Origin: Axinella damicornis
Taxonomy: Eukaryota > Porifera > Demospongiae > Axinellida > Axinellidae
DNA length: 64,000 nt
Reading direction: 5' to 3'
Assembly (NCBI GenBank): GCA_963931865.1
Contig: OZ007514.1
Span: forward strand, 3,539,556 to 3,603,555
Every line of letters starts with the position of its first letter. The first letter of the stretch is position 1. Shown piece by piece: positions 45,165 to 61,800 of the stretch. The notes below the pieces were generated by a model. It saw only the letters and a list, made by a program, of their open reading frames with translations, ran no database searches and was not told the origin of the DNA. A program made the position numbers and the translations under genes.

Positions 45165-45904
45165 TCATGCAACAAAAGGAGTGACTAACTACTCCTTGAT
45201 ACAAAATTAGAAGACACATGGATTGAAGACATATCAACAGTGAGATTTATGCAACCGTCTTTGCTTCTTTTGGGTTTGAAAACTCCACCTGTACAGCTCA
45301 GCCTGTAATCGTATACAAAACACACTGATCAATGGAATTTGATAACATTCTTCATGCTCTAAAAATGCATTTTGCAGGCAACGCTTCCCATTTGGGACTT
45401 TGGAAAGGAAACCCAGCTGTGAAGGTGACCTACTGATGCACAAGTAGAACTTTATGGATGTCCTTTTCTGTTTAACATTATGTACTGAGAACATGCATGC
45501 ACTGTCTACAAGTCATTTTTATTCCAATGAGACATTCTACAAAACTTTTCAACATGACAATAGTGAAAGTGCATTACGTAGTGTTTCCTACCATTTAACA
45601 TTTGATACTCGCAATGACGAAGGCTGACTTCAGCTATACTACAAAGGGTTTGTAGTGTATTTCCTCAAATTTGAATATAATTATAGCATGGTATATATTG
45701 GGAGATATATGAAAACAGTCTCTGAGCTATCAAAAACTTGGATGCAAGATGTAGAGGTCAATGCATGTGGTCAGTGTGAAGTGTTGTCAAGATCCATGAT
45801 AAGCTAAACTTGTTTACAAAATCCATGATGTTGACTATGCTGGCTGGTGACAGTTAAAGTTCGAAAGGTGTTAACGTTGCATGCATGTTACAGACCCCCC
45901 CCCC

Positions 45905-45935
<31 letters not shown>

Positions 45936-46089
45936 ACCTTATCATTATGAACACTAGACACTGCTGGGTATCCCATGCCAATATTAATCTTCTGAATTTG
46001 AGCAATAAAAAAATAGTCTAAAACATGCACGCTTTGGGATCCAGTTGCTGTTGTTCTGCATGTTTGTGATTGATGGCTGAGTAACACTA
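45165..46089. other. Intergenic DNA between receptor and PDE6D
   Basis: No gene recognised. It contains a C-run plus (CA)n at about 45896-45936. PDE6D 3' UTR sequence is expected nearer 46700. Confidence 0.5.
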
Positions 46090-46346
46090 CAAGGGGGCGA
46101 CACTCGTAGTCAGAGCTGCGACCAGGCTTATATCGGTGAATCTTGACCCCGTATACTAAGGAAGGGGTGGAGTCGCTACGCGTTCTTCCATATACTATCA
46201 GCAGTCAAGCGGTCAATGCACAGTCAAACAGTCAAGAGTCTTTTTGCGATGCAGTCAAGTGGTCAAACGGCAAAAATGACGGTCAAGATTTCTTGACCCC
46301 GGTCGCAGCTCTGACTACGGCGTCAATGGGAGTGTCACCCCCTTGA
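46090..46346. mobile_element. Inverted-repeat element with gtcaag interior
   Basis: aagggggcgacactcgtagt and cagagctgcgacc at the left are mirrored at 46293-46345. The interior repeats cagtcaag/ggtcaa motifs irregularly. It does not code for a protein. Confidence 0.75.
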
Positions 46347-46393
46347 ACTATAAAGCTTGTTTGGTAGCTACATTCCTAAAACAGCTGTCTTGA

Positions 46394-46489
46394 TAGTAAG
46401 TGATGAGAGAGAGAGAAATTAATCCACAGAAAAAATTCTGGGACCAGCTGGGATTCGAACCCAAGACCTTCTGGATACTAGTCCATCTC
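46394..46489 (-). mobile_element. Short tRNA-related SINE
   Basis: A 13-bp exact direct repeat, ACAGCTGTCTTGA, flanks it (46381-46393; 46490-46502), the hallmark of LINE-driven insertion. On the minus strand it contains GGTTCGAATCCC, a pol III B-box identical to a tRNA T-arm, and ends in a (CT)n-rich tail. It is too short and lacks the fold for a real tRNA gene. Confidence 0.75.
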
Positions 46490-46754
46490 ACAGCTGTCTT
46501 GAATTTTTGCAGTTTGCTATCCTCACCAAACATGAAGGTAAACTTACCATAATTTCAATGTTCATTTCAATGTCCATAGTCCCCCACACCCCCCACCCCC
46601 ACACACATAAGAAAATGGCTAGTTTTGATGAACATTTTTGGTATATAGAGTAGAGAATGATATTGCAGCACAGACAGAACTTTGCACTTTGCAACATCAT
46701 TTGTAATAGTTAACAGGCAATAGAAATAAGTGATCTAGGCTGCACAAATCATTG

Positions 46755-49677
<2,923 letters not shown>

Positions 49678-49831
49678 TACCAGTCACTAGCTAGCTACAT
49701 ATGACTTCGGTTGTTTTGCAGGAAATCACGTGCCAATTTTAGGGGCGTGGTCGGGGTCACATGTACTTAAGTATTTCTGTGTGGGAAGCTCGAGCGAAGG
49801 ATCTATTCTGTGGCCAGTGGTTTGAGCAGCG
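49678..49831. promoter_or_regulatory. Bidirectional promoter PDE6D / PEX5
   Basis: Only 154 bp separate the two divergent start codons, so both 5' UTRs and core promoters must share this stretch unless an upstream non-coding exon exists. It contains a CACGTG E-box (within atcacgtgcc), a GC/KLF-like ggggcgtggtc and no clear TATA box. Confidence 0.8.
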
Positions 49832-52800
49832 ATGGCGTTGCGCGGTCTGGTGGAGGCAGAGTGCGGGGGGGCCAACCCACTCGTGCAGTGGACCTCAAAC
49901 TTTTCGCAGGAGAAGTCCATGCTGAAGGTACTGTCACCGGATAATTTTTGGGGGGTTGGGAAAAATCAAGGGTACTGAAACTGAAGTTCAACTGTCTGTG
50001 GAACCACTCTGGCTTGAACTCTTGTATGGATGATGATTGGTCTTTTGGCCAGCTATACCTACATGCCAGTGCCTAGCCGGATGTAGTCTCGTGGGCCCTG
50101 GTGGGTCTGGCGCCGTGAGACTAAGCCGGACGCTGACTCTGACAGCTTGAAAAATATCTGCCTACGTACACATATATTAGTCTCGGAACCAGACCCTTCA
50201 GGCGGGGGAGGAGGAAAGGGTCTGGGCACGTTCCTACATTCGAGTTGTCCTCACGGAACGTAATTATGCGTGGTAATTAGCGATCAACTGCGATACCACG
50301 CGTACGATCACAGTCGACCTGCTCGTTGCTCTCCTCGACTTTTGTCAGTCACTCGCGGGTAACGCGGTACGGCACAGCGATTCGCAATGTCTAGTCGAGT
50401 CACTGGACTGAAAGCCGGCCTGGAGAAAAATCATTTCCCTGACGTCATTCGCAATCAACGCTTCTGATTCGTTAGGTCAACATTCCAACCTGGGGACAAC
50501 TCGAATGTAAGATGGTGCCCAGACCCTTTCCTCCTCCCCCGCACGAAGGGTCTGGTTCCGAGACTACACATATATATATTTGAACTTGACGTTTTGACTG
50601 AGGCTAGTAAATATGGACCAGCCCCGCCCATTTCTAAGTCACTAGTTTACTGCAATAAGTCGTTTCAGAATGTGGACCACATTGTGGCCCCAAAAGTGGG
50701 CGTGACCACGAGCCTGTGGGGGCCATAGGTGGTTCATGTGCTACTGGGCGTACCTTACTATTGAAGGGCCAGGGTGTAACACGATCACCAGCAGGTGGTT
50801 GCACAATCGCAGGCACGTTTCGGATCAGTCTAGCCGCTAGCCCCTCTCCGTCTGGCAGGTCATGCACACCCACGCGCCACGATGAAGCCAGGCGAAGAGG
50901 GGCTAGTGACTAGACTGGTTACGGATGCTCACAGACTGTAATGTTCGGTAGGTCTACAGTGAAACCTCTCAATAGAGGACACTTTGGGACAATATAAATT
51001 CAGGTGTTTTGTCCTTTGTACAGAGGTTGTCCTCTTCCTGAGGTTCAAGAACTAGATATAGGGCAACCAATTATTTGCGACCTTGAAAATAACATCCATT
51101 GCAGAGAGGTCTAATATAGTGATCACCCATTTAATTGCGATGTGTGTGTAGAGGTGTAGAGGCACACCATAGTTGAGCAGAGACTGTTCATAAGTGGCAT
51201 TGTTACTCTCTCTGTGCAGGGTGGAATTGAGCATGACAGACTGGCAGAAGTCAGAGTAAGTTACTCTCTCTGTTACCCCAGCCATTATCATGTCCCGCTT
51301 GTGTTCTCATCTCCTTGATCCTCTTCGTCTGTGTAGCACCATGGCGATGCTAGGGCATTGGAAGAACAGGTGGGTGGTTTGCACATTGCTAGGTCTACCA
51401 CATCGATCGTTTCTCTTCTTCCTCCCTCCCTCTCTCCCTCCCTCCCCCTCCCTCCCTCCCTTGCTCCCTCCCTCCCTCCCTTGCTCCCTCCCTCCCTCCC
51501 TCCCTCCCTCCCTCCTTCCTTTCCTTCCTCCCCCTCCATCCCTTCCCTCCCTCTCTCCCTCCCTCCCTCTCCCCTTCCTCCCTCCCTCCCTCCCTCCCTC
51601 CCTCCCTCCCTCCCTCCCTCCCTCCCTCCCTTCCTCCCTCCCTCCCTCCCACCCTCCCTCCCTCCCTCCCTCCCTCCCTCCCTCCCTCCCTCTCTCCTTC
51701 CCTCCATCGACCCCTCCCTCCCATCATCATCAAAACTCCTCCATTGTATTGCATGAAATATTACAAGCAAAAGGGGTGACATGCATGTACAGTGTAGTCC
51801 AATTATGTGAAATAACACTAAGCAATCACATTGTACACAAGTATTTGGTTCACCGCAGTATACGCTAATGACGCCGAGTAGGTCAATGCCTGCCAGCACC
51901 CTGACGGCCACGTGTGTGGCTATAGTAGTTATAATAGGATTTACAGTATTTACACTACCATAGTTTACATACTTGTCTCCCTCTGTCCCTCCCTCTCTGC
52001 TTCTATCCCTCCCTTCCTCCCTGCTATCGTCCCCTCCCACCCCCTTCCACCCCACCCTCATCCCTCCCTCTCACCTTTTGTCCCTCCCTCCCTCCCATCC
52101 TCCCATCCTCCCTCCCACCCTCCCTCCCACCCTCCCTCCCTCCCTCCGTCCATCCTCCCTCCCTCCCTCCCTCCATCCATCCTCCCTCCCACCCTCTCTC
52201 CACCCCTTCCTTCCCTTTGCACTCAGATGGTTAACGAGTTCCTTGGGGGTCACCGTCCAGCTGTGCCACAGACGTACAACATGGCCTCCCTCCTGCACGA
52301 GATACAGACCGTGCAGCAGCCTCCTCCACCCACACAGACCCACCACACTGTCCACGAAGGCAAGCAACATACCCCATTCCATTCCAGTATAGTATGGAAC
52401 CATGACAAGCGCGTTAATAAGTCACATCCACATGGATTTTGCATTAACGCAGTGCATGCGATAAGAAATGAACTTGCCGTGCAAAAATGTCAGACCAAAA
52501 CAGTAGTTGGTCAGACATCTCACAGAATTGTTCGGACATAAATATGTTTGGAAATTTGATGTCAAAAAGTGAGCGCATGAAATAATATGTACAACTACAC
52601 TTTACAGGTTGACAGCACACGAAAACATAACATTGTACTGTAACACTTATACTGAAAGTGCCCATTCCTCCCAGTCATCAAGTGTTACTGGTGAGTCTGT
52701 CACACTGTCACTGCTTTCAGCCTCCTGGCCAACGCGCTGCTTCTTTCTTGGTGGTGCTCGATATTACTCCGCCTCTTGTCACTCCACCATAGCTCTACGG

Positions 52801-55800
52801 CATGAGTATACCTGCTTTTTCAACAGCAGCATGGCTCTTGCGTGCATATCACTGGCAGTGTGTTCTTTACAACTGGATGCTTGCAGGTTCGCTGAGCCTT
52901 CGATGTACGCTGCACTGTAGTTGCGATGCCCCACCAGTCGGTCTCTGAACCTCGCGCAAATTGAACATTACAGAGCCACGACACGACTACGATCCCCACG
53001 ATCCGTATCGTAGGTGAGCCAAACAGATGTGTTGAGAGTTTTGTCACTTTCTGCTGTCCACCTGTCGGCGGTTGACTTCTGTACAGCGCGCTTACCAGCA
53101 GCTCCACCGGTCACTGTTCGGTTACTGTTCGGTCACGTGAGCAAAATGATCGGATTTTGTCCGATGACCGGCCGTTATCGCGAGCACTGTTAACGTCTCT
53201 CAATTAAGCCTGTACACTGACTTATACATGGCCTGTAATATGCTACTTGGTTTCCAAATAATTTTGCCAAACCCTGACACTGTGTGCCCAATTCAGCAAA
53301 TCTTGATTACTGTGAGCCCTGCTTATGTACGTACGTAAGTGGATGATGAAGTGTTACATGTAAACTAGGGAGTTGTACCACACTATCCATGAAGGCAAGC
53401 AGTATCCCCTATTCCATTCCAGTATAGTATGGAAACAGACCAGCATATTTACGAAACTCGTGTAGTTAAGTGTAAGCAGTGAAGACTAGGGGGTTGTACT
53501 TTACTCAACGCATTTATTGCAGATGTCAGAGTGAAGGAGTGGGTGCAGGAGTTTGCTTCTCCCCATCCTCTCGCCCTGGAAGACACACAAGGTTAGGCGC
53601 TCTCTGTAGTTTGTTCTAAGCATCTGACAGTGAATCCTGTGTCCTCACTGCCGGAACATTTCGTTGCCTGCTGTGCCAGGTCCTTAAACTATGGGCTAGT
53701 TACAGACTTAGTTACTTACTTCACTCAATACTGAATGTACTCAGTACCTAGCTGCTACTCAGGGTAGTTGCAGTCATCAGTCACATGTAGCTGCTAATAA
53801 TATACATGTATGCAGCCAGCTTGGTGTGCCAGCTAGACCCCCCCCCCCCCCCCCCCAAGTGTGGGTCCCCCTCCTCCCCCTTTCCTCCCCCTTTCCTCCG
53901 AATCTTTGCTATATACCATCTTGTCCTCAAAACTTTAAAAGCAGTTGATTTTGCGAGAATTGATCTCGTGAGAGTTGATCTCATGACAATTACCGTATAG
54001 CGGGAAATTTTCGTACGGTGCTAATTTTCGTATATTTCGTATGAAGCCTCGAGATACGAAAATAAAAAAACTGCGAAAATTTCAACCGTTGAAATTTTAA
54101 CGTCAAATTTTGAAAGGGCAATCGAACACGTGGAAGCGGCGAGCAAGCGATGGCGTTTTATAACGGTATTTCTAGCCTTCGAACAGCCTTCCAGACTCCA
54201 GTGGACCCGTTTACACCCGTCAGCCTGCTACGATAATGAGACTCAGCGTGGGAAGTGCGACAAATGAAAGTAAGTCAAGTTCACTGAGCAGCAACGATCG
54301 GCGAGTATGCCGCCAACCTGGCGGCTATTCGTCAATTCGTGCCAGCAACAGAGGCCAAGATATCAGCATTGTAGACGTACCCTCTCACCATTGTGCATTG
54401 CCTCAACTGAAAAAAGCGACTAGACGACACGTTACGCGTACTCGTAATGCTAGGGGGCATGGCAATGCGCAGGAGCATACGAAAATTAAAATGCAAAAAT
54501 TTCTGCTGAGAGGCTTATGGCCATTTATACGAAATTTTGCACCTACGATAATATCCCTCTATATGGTAATCTCGTTGGAGGATCCCATAGTGGGCATGAA
54601 TGTCAAGGTGGGGGGGGGGGGGGGGGCATGAGTTGCCTTGCATGCATGATAGTTCTTGGGCATCTCTCAAAGGGGGCAGCAACGACCCCCCCCCCCCCCC
54701 CCCCCCTCCAAATGAACCCTGATGTCAATCTGTGGCTTAACCGTCTCCTTGATGCCATCTGGTCACTTGACAGATCTCTTTGCCATGAGAGTGGCGGTAA
54801 TCCTAGAACACAGCAAACTAATGCAGTTTCTCCCCCACAGCTCCTCCCTGGGTCAGTGAGTTTGAGAGAGAGCAAGAAACAAGATCAAGACAGTGGTAGG
54901 TTTGGACAATAGTGTGTGATCTGTCTGTCTAATAGTGTCTGTGTACTATCATTACACTCCTGCATGGTATGGGAAAAATTGTGCCACATAAACAATCAAA
55001 CCTTGTAGCTAGCTCACAGGGAAGGCCTTGCTACAAAGATTCTGATTACACTTTCGTTGGCACTGTCGTGCGCTGACCCAAACGTATAATAATTGTGCTG
55101 AAACCCACCTTGGTGGCGGAGTTAGGAGCGCTTTTGTCCTCCACTGCCTAGCTGTTGACTGCCATTGCTAATGTAAGGTGTGCATTAATTGGAACAAAAT
55201 ATGAGTACGAATCTAAGACCTGGGCCATTATTCACTGGCTACCTGGAGTGCGGTTTCCACTCGATGTGTTAAGTTAAGCTTGTGTGAGTGAGTGGCAGAG
55301 GTGGGATGTTTGTGGGTGGGACTAAACTAGTGACGCAAGAACTTTGTACTTTGCAACCTTCGTACTTGTATACGGACCAAGTGCTAATGCTCTTCGCCAG
55401 ACAAGGTCAAGGTCAGTGTGCACCCATCCTATGATCATCCCGGGATGGAGGTAATGCTTGGGAATCCTGGGATACTTGGGCAATGGGCTATACGCAGGAC
55501 GCATGAGGAATTAAGCAGTGAGAGCTCACAGGACCTCTGAAGAGAGAACTATCATGGGCAACGTGAACCCCATGAGGGATATGCAAGCTTGTGAGACCTC
55601 TGAAGGTGAGAGCTCCCTTGGCCACTGCACAGAGAACTATTCCAGGAAATGGGCATTAATTCATTAACTGCTGCGCTGCATTTGTCTCTCGATGGGACAT
55701 TTATAATGTTCACTTGTATTGCATCACACTTGAACAAAACACAGTGAAGCTCACTACAGTAATGTTGTTCCCAGTATAGAAAAGAAACTTAACAAGCAAG

Positions 55801-58800
55801 TTGAGCACAAATCCTCATTAAAAGAAGCACATGAAGCCTAATATACGTACATGCACTGGAAATCACACTAGCTCTAACACTATCCTGTAAAATTCTCCAT
55901 CGTTTGCCACTGACTCAGTTGGAAATGTTTGCTGTTTCTTGCAATTTAACATCAAGGTACGTAACAGTTGGACAAGCGCGGGAATTGTAAGGTAGACTAT
56001 GGTGACGCATTCTAGAACCCGTTCGCGGAATAGCATCGTACCCCTGTCTTTGTACTTTCTTCCACCTTTGTGTGACTTCTCTGATTTGCTGGACTAGGTG
56101 GTAGACGACAACCCCGATGAATGTTGCAAAGGCTACGCTGATGGAGGTGAATACTACTGCATTCTGGTTACCACCAGCACAACTGGTGTACTGGGTGGCA
56201 ATGGCGAGAATGCCTAGGTTGGTATTGAATGATAGTTCCAGGATGGTCAGCGGCCAGGTCTTGTAGATGCCACTTCTGAAGAGGATGTTGTAGATATGCA
56301 GCATTGCACTAGTACAGGCAATGCAGAGCACGTTGATGTTGGGGTCACCAGAGACGTTGAAGGCAAAGATGAGTAGTAGGATACTGCGAACCAGAAGCAT
56401 CAGTCCGGTCCAGTAGCGATGTTTCTCAGAGTATGGTGCGTGGTAGGCCTCCAGAAAAGGTAGGACTCTGTGATCATTGACCCAAGAGCAGATTTTCCAT
56501 TCAGACTTTGCTCGAAGCCACTGACCAAAGATCAGTAACATGGTGTATGGGAAAAACAGGAAAATCAAGCAAACCACTGCAACTAGAAAGAGTGGTATGT
56601 GTTTATTGCTGAGGTATGTGATATTTGCATCGGCCAGCCAAACAGAAACTTGCAAGTTGTTAGGATATTCCAGTTGTGCGTAATAAAGGGCGACAATAAC
56701 TGTTCGGAGCAGTTTGGTGTAGGAGAGTAGGATGAGTGTTGCTAGAACTTCAATAGTACTACTACCGAGGAGTGTTGATATCCTTATGGAGTAGTGACTG
56801 ATGATTATGATTGCTATCAGCAGAACCCATAAATAGAGTGGAAAAACGAACTGAAGCCATGCTTTGGCATACGTATCCATGCCGTCATAGAAGCAAGTTT
56901 CGATTCCCAAGTCCAAGTTGAGCCAGGATATGAACACAGTCAAAATGTTGGTTGTTTGAGGTCGTAAGAACACGGCTGAATTGATTGCAAAAATATTGGC
57001 ATAGAAAAGCAGTCCATTGATTGTCCCAACGGCAACCGTCAGTCTCAGTACAAAAAGTACAAGTACCAGTGCAATGCCAGCGAAGGCAAATGCCACTATG
57101 AGCCACAGATCGTTATTAGAACACCGCAGACAACGATTGGTACCCAGTACAACGCTGAAACTTTGACTGCATTCTCCGCAGAGTAGGCCTGTTCTGTTGC
57201 TGCTGCACTGCTCGTCACTGTTATTGACCGCAATATTCAGTTTTTGTGATGTGCAGTAATCAAAGGGGCAGTGAGGATAAAGAATCAACCCATCGGATGT
57301 ATTGTCTTGTTCGTACCCCACCCAGAACTCACCAGTACGCTCTATTTCTTGGGTTCCTATGTTGCACTTATTCGTGAATCTTTGAAGTCTTTTTGCACAA
57401 TCACATCCCGGCCAAGCCAGCAGCTGAAACCCAGGAGGACATTGAAGAATAGAAACATGGATTCTAATTTGGTTAGTTGGTGTTGAAGAAACTCCATGTA
57501 TCCTTTCTGTGGATGGACAAGCACCTTCTACGGTTAGTGTCATTACTTGAGTGGTATCTACTGCCTTGGTACGCACATCAGTGTAACTTAGAACAGTGCA
57601 GCTCTTTGTGATGTTCAATAACCGGTTATCAACTGTGATCTGACTCTCGGGTGGTGTATGATTCTCTATCACAGCATATGTTGTCCCGTGCCTTTGTCCG
57701 TATGCTGTTACAGGTATGTGGATTGTACCTCCTGGGTACACAGATCTTGTAATGGAAGGTGCACTGCAGTGTGGTTCGCTGTTTTCGCATGCACATATGT
57801 AAAGTGGGTCAGACGATAGATCCAGATGTTCCTCAGCTGAACGAGCAATGTAGTTAAACACTTCACCACTTCTTGGGCAGCTGTATGGTTGAAGTTGATC
57901 TGTAGTTTGTTGGTTGATTAAGCTGAGACTGCAGTTGTCAACAAAACCGCCGTATAATGTCCCACCTGCTTGAGTGTGAACTGTGTTATTTGCGAAGTAG
58001 ATTCTGATATTTTGTAGCTCTGTAATCTCGGAGAGATTGGTTTTACTATCATATTGTCTTTGGGTTTGAATTTGGAAAAAGCAATTATGCTTAATTGAGA
58101 ATTGACAGGACACCTCTGCACAGTTAGACAAAGGATCATCGTCTTCGACCTTTATTGCACCTCCTCTCCACTTTGCATAGTTGTTTGTGAACTCCACGGT
58201 TGTATTTGGTTGAAGGTATAGTTTAGAGTCTTTAGTGAGTAGCAATCCACCACCATCAGTCAGTGCTGAATTTCTGTCAAATATGATACGTTCTTTTAAG
58301 TACAATTTACTTCCAGATGCATAAATTCCACCTCCATATTCACTTGCAGAATTGGTACTGAAGTATCCGTATCCGGCACTTGTATTCGACTTCTCAACAT
58401 ATAGTCCTCCCCCAAAACTAGCTTTATTGTTTTCTAGACTGACGTCTCCAGCAAGTATTATTTGGCTTTCTAATGCAGCAATGGCACCACCATAATGAGC
58501 ACTGTTATTTGTTAGTCTGTTACTCCCTTGCATGCGTAAGATGCTATTCCTTAAGGAAAACACTGCCCCACCTTTTGAATGAGCCACGTTTCCTGTTAGA
58601 TTGTTGTTAGCGAGATTCATTGTGCTTTGATGAACAAGTAAAACTCCTCCGTCTTGATCAGCAGAATTGGCCTCAAAAGTATTCTCCAAGAGAGTGAGGG
58701 TGTTGTTTGAATATGCAAAAAGAACACCTCCATAGCTACCAGAGTTGTTCTCACATTTGTTCCCTGAGAGGGTGAGGGTGTTGTTTATATCTGTATAGAG

Positions 58801-61800
58801 AGCACCTCCGTACTTACCAGAGTTATTTCGAAATGTGTTATCTGAAAGGGTGAGAGTGTTGTTTGAATATGCACTAAGAGCACCTCCATACTTACCAGAG
58901 TTATTTTGAAATGTGTTCTCTGAGAGGTTGAGGATGTTGTTTGTTTCTGCATAGAGAGCACCTCCACTAGTAGTACCAGAGTTGTTCTGAAATGTGTTAC
59001 CTGAGAGTGTGAGGGTGTTGTTTGAATATGCAGAAAGAGCACCTCCATAGGCACCACAGCTATTCTGGAATATGTTCTCTGAGAGGGTGAGGGTGCTGTT
59101 CCGTACATAAATGGCACCTCCGAAACTTGATCTGGACATTAAGCCATTGGTGTTGTTATGAAAGGTACAGTTTGAAATTCTGGCATTCCACACTGAGTGG
59201 ATATTTAGTGCTGCACTGCCGTTATGTCCGCATGAGATGAAATCCAGTGCATCGATGTGCAGATCTACAATGCCTGAGAAAACAAACCCAGCTGGCCATG
59301 TGCACTTAATCCTACTGCTGATCTCTGGTAGGGAGGAGGAGCTGGGATGGTAGGGGCTTCCGAGTAAGGTGAGGGAAGAGTAAGGATTGTCCGGCTGGTA
59401 GGCATGAGTGGCACTCGGAGAATCAGGGACGGTTCCCACTGAGATGGTGTAGGTGAGAGTGTGATCTCCAGGAAGAAACAGCAGTGTTGCACTTGAGCTG
59501 AGGTTCTGAAAGTACCGTTGGCCGTACTGGGAGAGGGTGTGGCAGGGCTCCCCAGGACATGGTGTGTCGGGCGTGGGAGTGATGTAGTAGGTATTTTGAG
59601 TGCAGCACAAAGGGAAGTAGACGATTAGTAGCGGTATTATCTTCTTCCAAAGCGGTTCTGTGTGCCACTGCTTCACCATCCTGTTTCTGTCAGAAGGCAA
59701 ACCGTGAACATCATTAAGTGTAGGATACATATCATAGAGTCAGTAGACGGATAGAGTAGCCTCGCAATATAAGCTAATACAAATAAAACATAACATACAT
59801 ATCATTCATTGTCAAGAGTTTTCCTCACCAAGAAAAATCCCAATGTTACGAAAAAGCATTGCGAAAGTACTGTACCATAAAGTCGCCAAATCGTCAAAAT
59901 CAGTTTTTTTCTTCACTTCTGTGGTACGAAGCTAACCACGTTTACATGTAAGAACTGTGAGACTAGGGGTTTAGTCATTTGGCTAATGAAAGCACAAAGA
60001 AGTGACCTCTGCTCTTGCGCTTGATTTCCAGCTGCCATGGTAGTTGGGATTTGCTGATACACAGTTGACAGCTTTCTCACTGCACCCGTGGTTGCTACGT
60101 GTACAAAGCCGGAGTAACCAATCAGCACCACCCATTCAGTCACGCCTTGACCACGTGCAATACGGGAGAATACATGCACTCCCTGTCTGTCTCAACCACA
60201 ATCACAGTTATGACTGTTCTTAATATTTTGGGGTTGGTATGTATAATCACATACTTATATAGAGTTGCCATACATTTACTCCCATAGAAAAGCGTGCAAT
60301 TTTTTCCCAAATTGCACGGTTATTGTAGCCCGAGGGCTGTCAGAAATTGCACACTTGAAGGGCTCAGTGGAAAAAGGGGACAAGAGGTTTTTACCAACTG
60401 TAAAGGTCAAAGGTCAACCATATGGCCAGGTGTTTTCTGAATCAATTAAGGCTGGATCTTAACAGTCCATCCTTTCAACTATTAAAATTCAACCTTAATG
60501 TCTTGTTACACTGCGAAAACACAAAGTTGACCTTTGACCTTTAGGGATGGTCAAAAGTGCTTATCCCCTTTTTCCACTGAGCCCTTCACTTATGAAGCGG
60601 CCGCGGCTCGCCTAACCAGTCAGGTCAAACTCCGCCCTAGCAACGAGCGTCCGCGTCATGGCTACGCCTCGTTTTCATTAGCAACAGTTGAAAATAGCTG
60701 TACTGTGTGAACACTCGCGTTGTTTTAAGCTTTCTGTACCTGAGCTGAAGAAATGCTGTGAGAACCGAACGATAGCGTGGCGAAAGTGTTGTCACAGAAA
60801 CGGTGGCACTAGTCATTGTGCCGCCGTACTGTTCGTGGCTGTTATGCGCACACAGGCTCTGTGCTGCTGTTCCTTCCTGTGGAGATATAACGAGCGACTA
60901 TGGTAATTGTAGTGCCACCAGAAAACGAGATGGTGTGACACGTACAGCACACATTTAGAAATGCCATTCATTCCACAACCTAATAAGGTAAAAATTAAGT
61001 CAACATACCTTTTGCCGTGCGAAAAATTAACAAGGATCATGAAGCAGTGGTAGTCAGCAGCTGTAGCAGTGGTAGTCAGCAGCTGTAGCAGTGGTAGTCA
61101 GCAGCTGTAGCAGTGGTAGTCAGCAGCTGTAGCAGTGGTAGTCAGCAGCTGTAGCAGTGGTAGTCAGCAGCTGTAGCAGTGGTAGTCAGCAGCTGTAGCA
61201 GTGGTAGTCAGCAGCTGTAGCAGTGGTAGTCAGCAGCTGTAGCAGTGGTAGTCAGCAGCTGTAGCAGTGGTAGTCCGCAGCTGTAGCAGTGGTAGTCAGC
61301 AGCTGTAGCAGTGGTAGTCAGCAGCTGTAGCAGTGGTAGTCAGCAGCTGTAGCAGTGGTAGTCAGCAGCTGTAGCAGTGGTAGTCAGCAGCTGTAGCAGT
61401 GGTAGTCAGCAGCTGTAGCAGTGGTAGTCAGCAGCTGTAGCAGTGGTAGTCAGCAGCTGTAGCAGTGGTAGTCAGCAGCTGTAGCAGTGGTAGTCAGCAG
61501 CTGTAGCAGTGGTAGTCCGCAGCTGTAGCAGTGGTAGTCAGCAGCTGTAGCAGTGGTAGTCAGCAGCTGTAGCAGTGGTAGTCAGCAGCTGTAGCAGTGG
61601 TAGTCAGCAGCTGTAGCACTAGTCAATGTTATATGTTATAACTCTAAAAATTCAGTCTTATTATGCACTGCCGTCAATCTAGTTTCAGTTATGCTGTCAC
61701 ATGTGATCGTCATGTTCCTTTTAAGGAAGTCAAGTTTGTTCTGCAGAATATGCTATAGTGGCTATGCATTGTGTACTATTGTCAGCTGATTATTGTGTAT

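Noticed and set aside
46420..46490. tRNA gene on the minus strand
   Set aside because: Only the T-arm/B-box is tRNA-like; no cloverleaf, and flanking 13-bp duplications mark it as a SINE.
51288..52061. 257-codon minus-strand ORF rich in Gly-Arg-Glu
   Set aside because: It is a translation of the GGGA/CCCT microsatellite; no domain and no conservation expected.
59913..60179. Extra 5' exon of the beta-helix gene
   Set aside because: No splice pair or signal-peptide logic; the main ORF already starts with a signal peptide.
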